Origin: Fusarium oxysporum f. sp. lycopersici 4287 | Taxonomy: Eukaryota; Ascomycota; Sordariomycetes; Hypocreales; Nectriaceae | Direction: 5' to 3' | NCBI RefSeq assembly: GCF_000149955.1 | Contig: NC_030988.1 | Coordinates: 329,047 to 393,046, forward strand | DNA: 64,000 nucleotides | Shown here: in pieces, positions 10,468 to 21,310 of the stretch | Layout: each line of letters begins with the position of its first letter | Position numbering within the stretch: position 1 is the first letter of the stretch | Position numbers and translations under genes: made by a program | The notes under the pieces: generated by a model | Told to the model about the DNA's origin: nothing | What the model saw: the letters and a program-made list of their open reading frames with translations, nothing else | The model's database searches: none

Positions 10468-13400
10468 ATGACGTCACGACGAGCCCCACCTTCCACCATG
10501 CGAACTCGCAACACAATCAGAGTATCGCCTGCATCCGAATCGTCGCAACCTGGTGCTTCAGGTCAAGACCACACACCATCCTCAATGTATGACAGTACCA
10601 CGGTCATCTCTGAAAAGAATACTCTTTTCCTTCCGCAAGAGCTCAAGCTAGGCGGCCCCTCCAATTGGGAGCAATATTGCCCAGCTCAGAAGGCCATTCT
10701 TCGGATCAATGGCCTCGAAGATGCTGTCTTTGGTGATTACCCTCCCGAGGAACAGCAGACTATGGATCAAAAGATCAGGGCGGCAAAAGCTGCCGTCTCC
10801 ATCCGAGGTAACTGCACTGGAGAAGCACTCAGTCAACTAGTCGGGATTGAGAATCCCCAGGAGATGTTCAACCTTCTCCAGGCCTATTGTATTGGCACGG
10901 GCCCAGTTCTTCTGCAGACAACACTTTACCAGTTCATCCGGATCAAAACAAGCTCTTACGAGACAATTCCACAATTTAATGTCGACTTTGAACGACTCGT
11001 CAAACTTCTCCTCGAGCAGAAAGAACCAATCTCAGATACCCTCAAAAAGGTTGTTTATCTGACTGCCTGCGAGAACGAGTACCCTGACTGGACTGCCAGA
11101 CAGCGCGCTCTCCTACGCTCGGAGCATCCGCCAACACTACGATCAATGCAGCAAGATCTCATTGATGAAAACAGGTCATCAGATGATGATGACAGTCATG
11201 GTACTGCCTCCACGTACTGGGCTCACAGTAAAAAGACTGGAAGGAAGGGCCCGGCCGCAAGAAAGCAAGAGGCAAGTGGCCGGAGGAGAGGATCTTCAAA
11301 GAACCAGCGAGCCGCGAACAAGTCTAGCCAGGAAACCAATCATCGAGTCGGCAAGAACAAGGAACATACCTGCACGAACTGCAAGAAGAGAGGACATCAT
11401 GAAAATGATTGTTGGTTCGCCCATAAGGATAAGCGACCCGACTGGGCAGTCCGTCTCGCCAAGGAACTCATGGAGCATGATCTTCAACGCGACAGCACCA
11501 AGAATCTCCATATCAAGGAATCAAATCACATGACAGTTGAGCGATCTTTTCTGATTCTTGAAGACAGCGTCTCAGACGAGCTACCTATGGACAATACAGA
11601 GACGTGTAAAGTCTCCCTTGATAACATCTCTTCAACCGCAGAATGGCTGTTCGACACAGGTTCATCAGTCCACATCTGCAACGACCAAAGCCTATTCACA
11701 GAACTGCAGCCTGCAACCCGAACGGTCCTCGTTACGGGCGGTGGGAAGGTGTACCCATTCGGTAAGGGGACAGTCAAAATTTGCTTCATAAACAAATGGG
11801 GTGAGCAGGTCACAATTAACCTCAAAGACACGCTGTTCATCCCTGAGTTTCCGGTAAATGTCATGTCAGGACTCAGGCTATACAAGAACGGCGGCTGGAT
11901 AGACGGGAACGACATGTACGACCCAACAGGAGATGTCTTTGGTCTCCTCCGCATAGGAAGGGACGGTCTGTACGTGAACACTGAGGTCGGAAAGACTACT
12001 GTTTCAAACCAGGCCGTCTCGGAACTCCAGCCAGAACCATGCAATCATCACACTGCTTCATCAAACCAATGCCTGAATGTCGACCTTTGGCACCGAAGAC
12101 TCGGCCATGTTAACGCATATCAGGTGTCACAGACTGCCAAAATGACCAGAGGAATGTACTGTGACGGCCACCACGACCATCAGCCTTTCAATTACTGCCT
12201 CGCCTGCGACATCGCAAAGGCCCTACGATGGACTCCGCGAAATAAACGGAAACGAGCCTCCAGGGCCGGGTTCATTCATGTTGACACCTTCAAAGTCAAT
12301 CCACCGGGCATTAGAGGCGAACGATGGGGAATGATTGCCACAGATGACAGGCATAGAATGAGATGGGCCTACACGTTCACGAGGAAGGGGATGGCTTCGG
12401 AACTTCTAGGCCAGCTCATCTCCAAGATACGAACTCAGTATGGCATCCGAGTGTACGCAATCCAAATGGATGGCGGCTCTGAGCTCTATGGTGCGTCTCT
12501 CAAAAACCTCGAGTACACTCACGGCGTCAAGATCATCAAGACGACACCATATACTCCTGAATTTAACGGAGTTGCTGAGCGCTCTAACCGCATCATCTTT
12601 GACAAAGTCAGAGCAACCATGGAATCGGAAAGAATCCCGATAGAGCTCTGGCCATTGGTCCTGGAAGATATGGTGCGCAAGACAAACGTGACAGCCACCA
12701 GGGCAATTGATGGCCTCACTCCCATGGAAAGCTTTCTCAACGAGGCCTTCCCCGGACAAGACAACAAGCCGGATCTGTCCGGAGAACGAATCTGCGGCTC
12801 ACAAGTCACGATACACATACCGCAGGAACGAAGATTGAGATCACACAAGTTTGGCCCAAGAGGAGAGGCTGGAATCTACCTATGCATGGAAGGTTCACAG
12901 ATCTACACCTGCTGGGTGCCCTCTCGCAGGAAGGGACATCAGATCGTCCGTTCTGCAAATGTACAATTCTACGAAAAGGTTGGGGAGACAGAACTCCTGA
13001 CCGAAACTGAGCATGATGTTGAGCCGGAAATCCGCAAGAACGGAGCTCCCATCTCAAGCCGGCCACAGTCCGTCACGGAGCAGACAAAGACTCCAAGGCC
13101 ACAAAGGTCTGAAGTGAACAATCTTCAGCATGCTGAGGTGCATAATCCTCAGCATGGACAGACGACAACATCCATGACATCAGCTAAGCTGCCCGATCTC
13201 CGAAAAGAGGTGATCACTGAGCCCAAAACAATGACTGAAGCGCTTCAAGGTCCGCAAAGGGAGCATTGGCTCAGAGCAATACACAGTGAGCTGCGCAGTC
13301 TCCTCACGAAAGGAACTTGGCGCATGCTGGACCGCAACCAAGCTCACAATAGGCCACTTACCGTCAAATGGGTATTCAAGGTCAAGAAAAACGAGGACGG

Positions 13401-14883
13401 CAACCTCGACAAGTTCAAGGCGCGGCTGGTGGTCAGAGGCTTTGAACAACAGTTCGGCTTTGACTACAACCAGACCTTTGCCTCTGTTGCCAAAGCGGCG
13501 ACTTGGAGAATCCTCCTCACCGTTGCTGCCTGTCTTGACTGGGAGATTGAGCAGATGGACGTGTCGACGGCGTTCCTGGAAGGGGACCTCGAGGAAGAAG
13601 TCTTCATCGAAATGCCGGAAGGGCTTGTAGAGTATTTCGACCAACACCCAGAAGACCGTCCGCCAGGATTCTCAACCGAGAAGATCTGCAAACTGATCAA
13701 ATCCCTCTATGGACTCAAACAGGCGCCTCGGCAATGGCAAAAGAAGCTGAAGGAGGCCTTGGAATCCCTTGACTTTCGACAAGTAACGTCTGACACGGCC
13801 GTATATCACAATCCCACAACGGGAGTGATCATCATCACATATGTGGATGACTTCCTCATCATGGGCAGCAACAAGGAAGCAATCCAAGGGTACAAAGCCC
13901 GCCTGGGAGAGATCTTCACAATGACTGATCTCGGTCCCGCCAGCCATTTTCTTGGAGTAAGAATAACCCGAGACAGGAACTCAAGGCTGATCTACCTTTC
14001 CCAGGATGCATATTTTACCAGAATACTGAAGAAATTCGGCTTAGAGGATTGTCGACCGGTCAAGACCCCGATGGAGCGAAATTCACTCTCGACACTGCAA
14101 CCAAGAGACAATGGCGACTCGGCTTCTCCAGAAGAACGAGAAGACTATAGCTCGAAAACCGGCTCGCTGATGTATGGAATGACCCAAACCAGACCCGATT
14201 TAGCTTTCCTACTCTCGGTACTCTCAAGATACATGTCGAATCCATCACCAACACATTCACGAATGATCAAAAGAGGTCTCCGCTATCTACAGCAGACAAG
14301 AGACCACGGCCTGGTGCTTGGGGGCGTCAAGAAAGATCCTGAATCCGCTTGGAGCATCACAGCTTGGGCCGACTCGGATTGGAAAGGCGACACTGTTACG
14401 GGAAGATCGACGTTTGGATGGCTTGTTCAACTTGAAGGATCTACAGTCTCATGGAGGGCCAAACGGCACGAAACAGTGGCACTATCGACTACCGAGGCTG
14501 AATATACAGCACTCTCCCAGTGTGCCAGAGAATTGGCCTGGACTAGGAACCTCTTCTCTGAACTGCTCCTTCCGCTACATATGCCTATCCCACTGAACGG
14601 CGACAACCAGGGTTCCCTAAAGCTATGCAGAAACCCTGAGCTTCACCAACGGACAAAGCACATTCCGTTAACCGAGCACCATATCCGAGAAGAAGTTGAA
14701 GCCGGGAATATTGATGTGCAATACGTCAGCACACATGAGCAGGTAGCAGACGGACTCACTAAACCATTGAACGCCGTCAGCCACGGTCACTTTCTAGAAG
14801 CAATTCGAGTCAGTGCATGTCCGATCGAGGAAGCAGGTCGTATTATTTGGAGTACTGAAGTCCACGATGACTCTGTGCCCTGA
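10468..14883 (+). CDS. copia Gag-Pol polyprotein
   Basis: This single 1471-aa frame starts at the first ATG after the leader. Gag-like helical domain, about residues 50-245; CCHC zinc knuckle CTNCKKRGHHENDC near 302; aspartic protease LFDTGSSVHIC near 394-404; integrase HHCC zinc site (WHRRLGH, then CLAC) near 540-580; D,D,E core with VDTF, MDGGSE and NGVAERSNR, the last Glu near 705; reverse transcriptase about 930-1180 with YVDDFLI near 1124; RNase H about 1310-1450 with WADSDW and STTEAEYTAL. No stop or frameshift is present and no ribosomal-shift site separates gag from pol, so Gag is presumably released by cleavage. The length suits a complete fungal copia element. Confidence 0.96.
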   Translation: MTSRRAPPSTMRTRNTIRVSPASESSQPGASGQDHTPSSMYDSTTVISEKNTLFLPQELKLGGPSNWEQYCPAQKAILRINGLEDAVFGDYPPEEQQTMDQKIRAAKAAVSIRGNCTGEALSQLVGIENPQEMFNLLQAYCIGTGPVLLQTTLYQFIRIKTSSYETIPQFNVDFERLVKLLLEQKEPISDTLKKVVYLTACENEYPDWTARQRALLRSEHPPTLRSMQQDLIDENRSSDDDDSHGTASTYWAHSKKTGRKGPAARKQEASGRRRGSSKNQRAANKSSQETNHRVGKNKEHTCTNCKKRGHHENDCWFAHKDKRPDWAVRLAKELMEHDLQRDSTKNLHIKESNHMTVERSFLILEDSVSDELPMDNTETCKVSLDNISSTAEWLFDTGSSVHICNDQSLFTELQPATRTVLVTGGGKVYPFGKGTVKICFINKWGEQVTINLKDTLFIPEFPVNVMSGLRLYKNGGWIDGNDMYDPTGDVFGLLRIGRDGLYVNTEVGKTTVSNQAVSELQPEPCNHHTASSNQCLNVDLWHRRLGHVNAYQVSQTAKMTRGMYCDGHHDHQPFNYCLACDIAKALRWTPRNKRKRASRAGFIHVDTFKVNPPGIRGERWGMIATDDRHRMRWAYTFTRKGMASELLGQLISKIRTQYGIRVYAIQMDGGSELYGASLKNLEYTHGVKIIKTTPYTPEFNGVAERSNRIIFDKVRATMESERIPIELWPLVLEDMVRKTNVTATRAIDGLTPMESFLNEAFPGQDNKPDLSGERICGSQVTIHIPQERRLRSHKFGPRGEAGIYLCMEGSQIYTCWVPSRRKGHQIVRSANVQFYEKVGETELLTETEHDVEPEIRKNGAPISSRPQSVTEQTKTPRPQRSEVNNLQHAEVHNPQHGQTTTSMTSAKLPDLRKEVITEPKTMTEALQGPQREHWLRAIHSELRSLLTKGTWRMLDRNQAHNRPLTVKWVFKVKKNEDGNLDKFKARLVVRGFEQQFGFDYNQTFASVAKAATWRILLTVAACLDWEIEQMDVSTAFLEGDLEEEVFIEMPEGLVEYFDQHPEDRPPGFSTEKICKLIKSLYGLKQAPRQWQKKLKEALESLDFRQVTSDTAVYHNPTTGVIIITYVDDFLIMGSNKEAIQGYKARLGEIFTMTDLGPASHFLGVRITRDRNSRLIYLSQDAYFTRILKKFGLEDCRPVKTPMERNSLSTLQPRDNGDSASPEEREDYSSKTGSLMYGMTQTRPDLAFLLSVLSRYMSNPSPTHSRMIKRGLRYLQQTRDHGLVLGGVKKDPESAWSITAWADSDWKGDTVTGRSTFGWLVQLEGSTVSWRAKRHETVALSTTEAEYTALSQCARELAWTRNLFSELLLPLHMPIPLNGDNQGSLKLCRNPELHQRTKHIPLTEHHIREEVEAGNIDVQYVSTHEQVADGLTKPLNAVSHGHFLEAIRVSACPIEEAGRIIWSTEVHDDSVP

Positions 14884-14903
14884 AGACAAGGTGGATGGGG
14901 GCG
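14884..14903 (+). other. polypurine tract of the copia element
   Basis: The purine-rich run AAGGTGGATGGGGGCG lies directly before the 3' LTR, the position used to prime plus-strand synthesis. It has a few pyrimidine interruptions. Confidence 0.65.
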
Positions 14904-15097
14904 TGTTGGAAAATCCGGGAATCCCCTTCCCTTCAGGATTCAGACTGTTAGTCTGAAAGTCCTAGATTTAAAGTTCAAAGTCCTAGATACAATCATCTAG
15001 AGATATAAACCCGAGAATAACTCTCAGCTCAATAATGAACAACCAAGTTTCATAAAAATACATTTTCACCCAGCACTACTGCGCAATATAAACAACA
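14904..15097 (+). repeat. 3' LTR
   Basis: This LTR is identical in sequence and length to 10200-10393 and is followed by the TCCTC target duplication. Confidence 0.95.
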
Positions 15098-15135
15098 TCC
15101 TCACCAACAGATCGCGATCTCTTGCGACTGCCCAT
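15098..15135 (-). pseudogene. BAH/PHD gene, first codons separated by the copia insertion
   Basis: On the minus strand an ATG at 15135-15133 reads MGSRKRSRSVGE and then meets the target duplication. With one copy of the duplication removed, the frame passes straight into the EKRASCP reading at 10199 downward. This shows the element split an open exon 12 codons after the start. The basic, Arg/Ser-rich start suits a nuclear protein. Confidence 0.65.
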
Positions 15136-15662
15136 TGTGGCGTTTTGACGCGTCGAGAGTGGAGAGAAGGAGGGGCTTGCAGATATAGGCAATGAGCCGC
15201 GCAATGACAGGGCAAAGAAAAAGTATGACAGATGAGGGAAGAAAGAAGAGATCGTTGCGAGGATCAGTGTAATGAACCTACGATTTCGCATCAGTTTAGC
15301 ATAGCCCCAGTTGTCTTTGAGAAATGAGCCGCGGGCGGCCTGCATTGTCACTTCGCGCTTATCCCTACGTCATCAAACTGGGGTTTTATGATTGGCCAGG
15401 AATGGCCCTTGAGTGGAGTTTTGTCAGGAACAACAGCCCTTAGTAATCAAGCTAGGTGATTTAAAGTAAAACCTGTGGGATGGAATACCCCACAGAGAAG
15501 ATAGAACCAATTAACTCACTACTGCTGCTCATTATGAATGACCCCACCTTCAATCCATTTTAAGCACATCCAGTGCGACAAGTTTGCTTGCCGCCACCTG
15601 GCTTGATGAGTAAAAACAGGACCCTTTCAAACGTCTCACATAACATATAGTCCGTTCATTTA
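15136..15662. other. former promoter region of the BAH/PHD gene
   Basis: This is the 5' flank of the disrupted gene up to the Fot/pogo element. A 91-codon minus frame extends through it only as an upstream extension of the true ATG and carries no domain. No other gene is seen. Confidence 0.4.
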
Positions 15663-17522
15663 ACGTACATGATAAGCGAGTGTCACAGACAAGTGAGTGT
15701 CACAAAAAAATATCAGCGTTCAAGATGGAAATCACCACAAAACACAATAAAATTCCTCATCAGTTGACACTAATTGCTATACTCCTTCTCAGACACTGAA
15801 ACAATAATCTGGCATCTTCTTGCATTATGCCCGGTCTTGCCACATACTCCACAGCGCCGAACATTCGGTCGCGCTGACCTTCCTTGACCACCACTTTCCG
15901 ACGGTTCGCCCTCTACTTGCCCATCCCCACTCACCTGATCAATTGCTTGCCTGCCTGCCTCTACCGTCATTACCCCTCTTTTCTGTAGTCTGGTATTTTT
16001 TGTCCTCCGCCGGCGGCTTAGTATCTCATTTGCTTGTCGAAGGTCTTGGAGCTCAGCCCTCATTAATGCCATTTCATGCATATTTCCCTTCACTGCCTTA
16101 GTAAGAGACCTCATAGTTTCTATAATTGACTCTGGAGAGCTGCTATGATGCCGTCTGATTCGTCTCTCAAGATACTCAGACTGAGACTGAGCCTCAAGCA
16201 CCGTCTTAGGTGTCTTTGAAACCCATGGGGTCGAGGGTCTGGCCTCCTCTCCCACCGGCGTTGGAGTCCGTAGCTGCACATCAAGCTTCGAGACCACACT
16301 TTCCGGGTCGAGAGGAACCAAGCCAGCTCCCCTAAAAGCTGCCTTGATATTTCTTTCTGTCATGGTGACTTGAAATGCCGCGTAAAAGGCCGGGAAAAAC
16401 TCGATCTTGGAAACGTGGGTTATGGAGCATCGGATCAGATGCTCGATTTCTCGACCATGAGCCTTCTTCAGTAGACTAAAGCACCAGACGTCAAGGGGCT
16501 GTAGTAGATGAGATGAATGAGGTGGCATACAGAGCGTGATGATCTTGTTCTCCTTACAATATCTCTCAAAGTCAACGGAGTGGTGACTTTCGTGGCCATC
16601 AAGGATTAGAAGACGATAGCGACTGTTCGATCGCTTGGCTGTACACCGATCAAAGTGTTTTAGCCATTCAAGACCCGTCTCATTATCCGTCCAGCCATTT
16701 TGGGTCGTGGTGATAGCCCAGTCGCCCGGCAGGTTACTTTCTCGATACCAGTTAGCGAGATGATACTGGCCCGCACCTACGATGAACGGCGCGATCGCTC
16801 GACCTTCCGCGTTGATTGCTTGAATGACAGTAATCCATTCCCGATTTCCAGGCTGCACTGATTTCGCCGTTCCACGCCTTTCTGCACCTGTAACAACCAT
16901 GCCACTTGCAATAACGCCCATCATAAAGCCAGTCTCGTCAAAGTTGTAGATTTCATCTGATCGGATGCCATATTTCGCGATTGTGTTCTCTACGAGCCTG
17001 AACTAGTTCGAATAACGGTCGGATCTTCACATTTGGCCCTCTGATAGTCATATCTGCGCTGAAAACGCGTCTTGAGTTCTGGTTGTCGCTTGACGAAGTT
17101 GGAAGCCCATCGCTTGCCGACGGGTGACGCGTCACGGTCGGCGAGCAATCTATTGGCCATTTCTTCCACACCACGCAGTCGCGGGGGAAACCCTCGCGCG
17201 TGTAGTTCTAGGATGAATTGAATTATAATCTGTTCTTCTAGATCAGACAGCCGGCGCGAATTAGGTATGGTCTCGCGTCGAGACTGTATACCCTTCTGTC
17301 GGCGATGTAAGGTACGGTAGTGGACTTCATAGATCGCTGCGGCGCGTCGGATACTTAGTTTTGGGTTATTTTGGAGAGCTCGAAGAGCTAGAAGGATTCT
17401 AGCTTCGTCATTAGCTTGGGACATACTAGGTGGTCAACAATTGATTGATTAGATAGAGAGGATGCAGATTGAGGGATTTTTGTGACACTCGCTTGTCTGT
17501 GACACTCGCTTATCATGTACGT
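15663..17522 (-). mobile_element. Fot/pogo-type DNA transposon, full length, inactive
   Basis: The 1860-bp element is bounded by 46-bp terminal inverted repeats (15663-15708 and 17477-17522; one mismatch) and TA target duplications (15661-15662 and 17523-17524). Each TIR holds two tandem copies of an AAGYGAGTGTCAC unit, presumably transposase sites. It encodes one transposase on the minus strand, which is broken. Size, TA target and gene match Tc1/mariner-superfamily Fot elements of filamentous fungi. Confidence 0.92.
15770..17424 (-). pseudogene. Fot/pogo transposase with frameshift and nonsense codon
   Basis: The 5' part (17424-16990) begins MSQANDEARILLAL and contains the two helix-turn-helix units of a pogo-type DNA-binding domain. 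The 3' part (from about 16975 down) contains the catalytic core: YNFDETGF, LLILDGHESHH and LLQPLDVW supply the three aspartates, and a CCHC knuckle, RCGVCGKTGHNARRC, ends the protein. The parts are in different frames. Near 16995-17015 one base appears lost, and the frame that should read a Trp-Phe pair has TAG for TGG. No full transposase can be made, but the TIRs could still respond to one supplied elsewhere. Confidence 0.85.
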
Positions 17523-19920
17523 TATGATATATTGACAGATCATGGGACGGTAACAGAGAGCTATGATGGATAAAGGAGGCCAGATTCGCTTCTTGGTGAC
17601 AGCGAATAGTGTGTCTGTTAGTTGACATGGATGTAGTTAAAAGCAGCGATACAGGCTGCAAACCTGATTAAGGAGACTTTCAACTGTGTTATAAACATGG
17701 ATGTGGCTGCAAGCCAGATGTGATTTTCTATATAGTAAAGCATATTTTCTCGAACATTTTCACGATTTGGGCTTAAAACTGAAAAAGAACACAGTGTTTT
17801 CCCAGCACAACAATGAGGTTTCTCATGTTTGGTGGAAGAATAAGAACTTGTGATCAATTAGTTCAAGGGTACACGGTTGTGCTTAGACATAGTGGTGGGT
17901 TCATTGAAAGGAGAAGAGCTAGGCCCGATGATGCTGGTTAATCAGGCACTTAATCTTTGACATCTAACCACTTGTTCCGACGGGAAAAAGTATATGGATA
18001 GTTTCTCTTGGCAACCAGTATCTACCCACACGACTGGATGGATGGCATAACGCATCATATATAGAATGACCCCAACTAATTTAAGACGTATGCCTGAATA
18101 ACCTCACAGTACAGTGTTGCAGCGTAACAGCATAGTTGCTCTCACCGAGGCGGCGGGCATACTGCGAGGCCTGCTACAATAACTGATGTTTTGATCCTCT
18201 TCAGCAGACACTTCCGCCAGTGTAAGTTGCAATAAGGAAGATTCCAGGCCAACGAGATCTTATGTGCCTATGTCTGCAATGACCTTAGTGCCCATGAAAA
18301 CGCACTATAGTCGCAACAATTCTTGTTGAGGTACCCCTCTAGCATCTTTACACTGCTGTCCATTGCTTGGATCAAACTATTTGTCTTGTTGACATGCGGT
18401 CACGCTTGTATCAATTCGACTCATTAGCAAGACAAGTGTTGATTGTAACATCGTGGCCCCATTTGGCAACTGTAATAACGAGGGCAGGATCGAGACAGGT
18501 CCCATTCAGAAACACAAAACCCTTCTGCTTGGTTTGTTCAACCTTTGTCCAGATAGCTTGAGATTGACAAAAATGCGGAGTCGCCCTCTGCGCTGACTTT
18601 CGCACATCAACTTCTTCACCAGCCATCGTTCTGACATCATCAAACTGAATGTGATGGTTATCTCAGATGGAATAGTAATGTTAGACTATAGATTTAGTCA
18701 AGTCTGTGTTTGGTGAATATTAGTGCTTTCATATCGGGTTGCGTTGTGTAGGAGGCCAGGTCTTTGTAATCTGGGCAAAAGACTTGTCGCGAACGCGCTT
18801 GGGACATGATGGTTGAGCCGATGTAAGCTGTAGGGAGTCTTATCCAACCAGTAGGCTCAATCTTTGTGACCTTACACTGCTGCGTAACCGTCAGCTACAG
18901 CATTTGCACTGCAGCATCGCAGAAAATGACTTCAGTGGTTCAAAGTCGGTTCCGACCTGAAATATTGTACCCAAGTGTCAGGGAGCCGGTCGGCTGCGCC
19001 GCTCTCTCCGCTGGCGCCATCATAGAATCTTCCATGCTCAGAAAAATCCTCTGAGTACTGACCAAGACCTTCAATCGTTCACGCGTAGTTGACTTCCTCA
19101 GTTGTAGCGGACTATACCTAACAGCGGCTAGTGTACCAAACATTGCCTGGGCTAAAGTCCGCCAGTTTCCTTCCGGAAGAGAAGATGCATGACAAGCTTT
19201 GCTCTGACCTGAACGTGGTAAAGGTGCCTGAAACGCCCCTTCGTTTTCTCTATTGGTACGTACCTCTCTGTCTTCCCTCCCCGCAGATCTGGTATATAAC
19301 TCATACTCTCGTTTTCCCCCTCCGAGTGTTATTGAAGTTGCCAAGCGGATTAATTGATAAGCCACAGAAGCCAGAGCATATAAACACATACAGTACTGCA
19401 CGCAGCCGCATCCTTTGGTCGTGTTATGCGTTTTTGCCTCGATCCACTGGTCTCTGAACATAGGGTGGTAGCTGTGACAACAAGGTCATCGTACATGGTA
19501 CCTGAAGTATATAGAAGAGAGACCGTTTCCTCAACGTGTCATTTTCATCAATCTCAGATCAGGCAATGAAACCTAAAATCAATGGATAGTTGGGACGAAT
19601 ATCTAGTACCATTCAGCGGGGTTGGCGTACATAGTATTTTTATCAGCCTGTCTTTTCACAGCACCGGTTTCATATACTGCAAGACTCCTTTCCCTTCCTA
19701 TGTACGAAGCATATACTATCACAAATCTAGCAAAACATGATACTCAGCGAAATAGCTAGCAACTTTAAAGGGCCTCTAGACACTTATATCCTGGAAACTT
19801 ATCAAGTTACTAACAAAAGGGCCTGTAGTAGATGCAAATTCTGTATCTTAGAAGTATGAACAGGTGTGAAACATGAGTAAAGCTTCTGGTAATTCTGTGG
19901 AGCAACCAAAGCAGATGTCT
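17523..19920. other. gene-poor stretch
   Basis: Apart from the weak aromatic-lyase-like scrap at 18411-18626 I see nothing supportable. Frames of 108-173 codons overlap on both strands at 18940-19461, but neither has a recognisable domain or coding character, and one lacks an ATG. Confidence 0.4.
18411..18626 (-). pseudogene. possible N-terminal scrap of a histidine/phenylalanine ammonia-lyase-like gene
   Basis: From an ATG at 18626-18624 the 71-codon frame reads W-T-K-V-E, then FVFLNGTCLDPALVITVAKWG. This resembles the opening of aromatic amino acid lyases, where a Trp-led helix is followed by an N/D-G-x-S/T-L-x-x-x-x-V-x-x-V-A-x-x-G strand-helix. It stops long before the MIO-forming Ala-Ser-Gly, so it could not be active. 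The similarity is short and may be chance. Confidence 0.25.
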
Positions 19921-21310
19921 CTAGAACTGAATACGAACAAGATAGCGAAGTCGGATTTGCGCTTCGTCGTAGCAAATGTATTTGTTGTAGTTTGAGATTG
20001 CGTGTGGAGAGGATGTGTCACTAGGCTTGAAATTTGGATCGGGCTAGGTGGGCGTTAGTATTTGAAACAAAGATTTATGTCGTTAAAATGAAAACCCTCA
20101 CCATTGAGATACCTTCGAGACTCTGATGAACAACTCCGGCATCGATCCATTTGGTGGGACCTGTTCGACCTCGGACTAATGTACTACTATATTTATCTTG
20201 TTTTTTTGCAACATCGCCAGTTTTAAGGCTCGCACTAAAGAGCTTCTGGACAGACTTTCCAAGCTCAACTTCACAAAGAAGAAGCAAAGCCTCGCCACCA
20301 GTGCTATCGGATCGACAGTGACTGGCCGACATGGAAGCCATATCGGCGAGATAAATGCCTTTACATAACAGCTCATTTGTCATTGGATCTTCGATAGGTG
20401 CAACTCGAAGGCCCTGACTAAGAATACCACCATAGTTAGTCACTGGTGAACCATGCCAGAGAAGACGACGATCGGAGAATTCGGAGTTTTCAAACCGGTC
20501 GACCTCGTCTCGGCGCATAATGCGGAAGATATCCTTCACTTTATAGTTCCTAGATTTAATTCCATGCGACTGATCAACATACTTCTTAAGGAGGTCAAAC
20601 TCTTTGCCACTCTTGCTTAGAACAGTCATCTCTTCAATGGCCAGCCGCTGTAAATAGTGATCAAAATCCATCGCTTCATGGCCGATTATCATATCCTCAG
20701 GTATGTCCTTCATATACGACAAGATAGTAAGAAGCTTTAACTCCTCTATGATAAGGTCCTCACTATCAATGACAGGACGTGGCTTTCTGACAAATGCGTG
20801 AGGAATAGACAAGTAATATCCATTGGAATGGTTCTCTCTGAGCCGGGTTAGAGAAATCAGCTGTTCATCACATGGGTCGAGCTTATAAATCAAACGGGCA
20901 ATGTCCTTAAGCTTTTGGAAACCATTACTAATATCTCGCTTGCTGAGTTCGCTCAGAGGCTTTTTCTTATAATTATAGTTGAGGGAAGACATGACCTGTT
21001 GGAAGTATTGTTGGTTGTAGATGAGATTCCTCAGCTCTATGACAGCTGTTTCGGGGGATTCTCCCATAACGCGGTTTCCAGTTAGAGCCTGAGCTTTAGC
21101 CTTGGTCTCGACCTTTTCCAGTCGTTGAAGTTTATTCTTGGTAACTTGCGGGGTGCATGGGTAAGTTTTTGGTGGTTCAGTATCGAATGTCACTCGACGA
21201 TGTCGTTCTCTAAGCACATAGCGCCCGGTACCGATATTCGGAGAACCGTCTTGAGTTTCATCGCTGTGGTTGTTTCCCTTTTTCGCTCTGATGAGTTTGG
21301 ACTTTGCCAT
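19921..21310 (-). CDS. PARP-type ADP-ribosyltransferase with altered catalytic glutamate
   Basis: Exon 1 (20102-21310) and exon 2 (19921-20043) join across a 58-bp intron (20044-20101; donor GTGAGG, branch ACTAAC, acceptor CTAG), giving 443 aa from MAKSKL; an ATG at 21367 is an alternative. Residues about 100-215 form the helical PARP regulatory domain (LIYNQQYFQQVM; IPHAFVRKPRPVI). The ADP-ribosyltransferase fold follows with RLLWHGSP (His), GIYLADM (Tyr) and YNKYICYDEAQIRLRY. The third catalytic residue is normally the Glu of Y-N-E-Y; here the codon is AAA (Lys). The BRCT and WGR domains of typical fungal PARPs are absent upstream. NAD binding may remain, but poly(ADP-ribose) elongation should be lost. 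Confidence 0.85.

Larger units (their letters stand above)
10200..15097 (+). mobile_element. complete Ty1/copia LTR retrotransposon
   Basis: The 4898-bp element has two 194-bp LTRs (10200-10393 and 14904-15097) that are identical base for base, TG...CA ends, a 5-bp TCCTC duplication, a primer-binding site directly after the left LTR, a purine tract before the right LTR and one uninterrupted polyprotein frame. The domain order gag, protease, integrase, reverse transcriptase, RNase H is the Ty1/copia order. Identical LTRs mean very recent insertion, and every part needed for transposition appears present. It sits in the first exon of a BAH/PHD gene in the opposite orientation. I did not assign it to a named family. 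Confidence 0.95.

Noticed and set aside
11526..13947. Several long antisense and alternative frames inside the copia element
   Set aside because: They overlap the Gag-Pol frame with all expected motifs and show no domain of their own.
18940..19461. 173-codon minus frame and overlapping plus frames
   Set aside because: No recognisable domain, no clean splice or start context, and both strands are open to similar lengths, which suggests chance.
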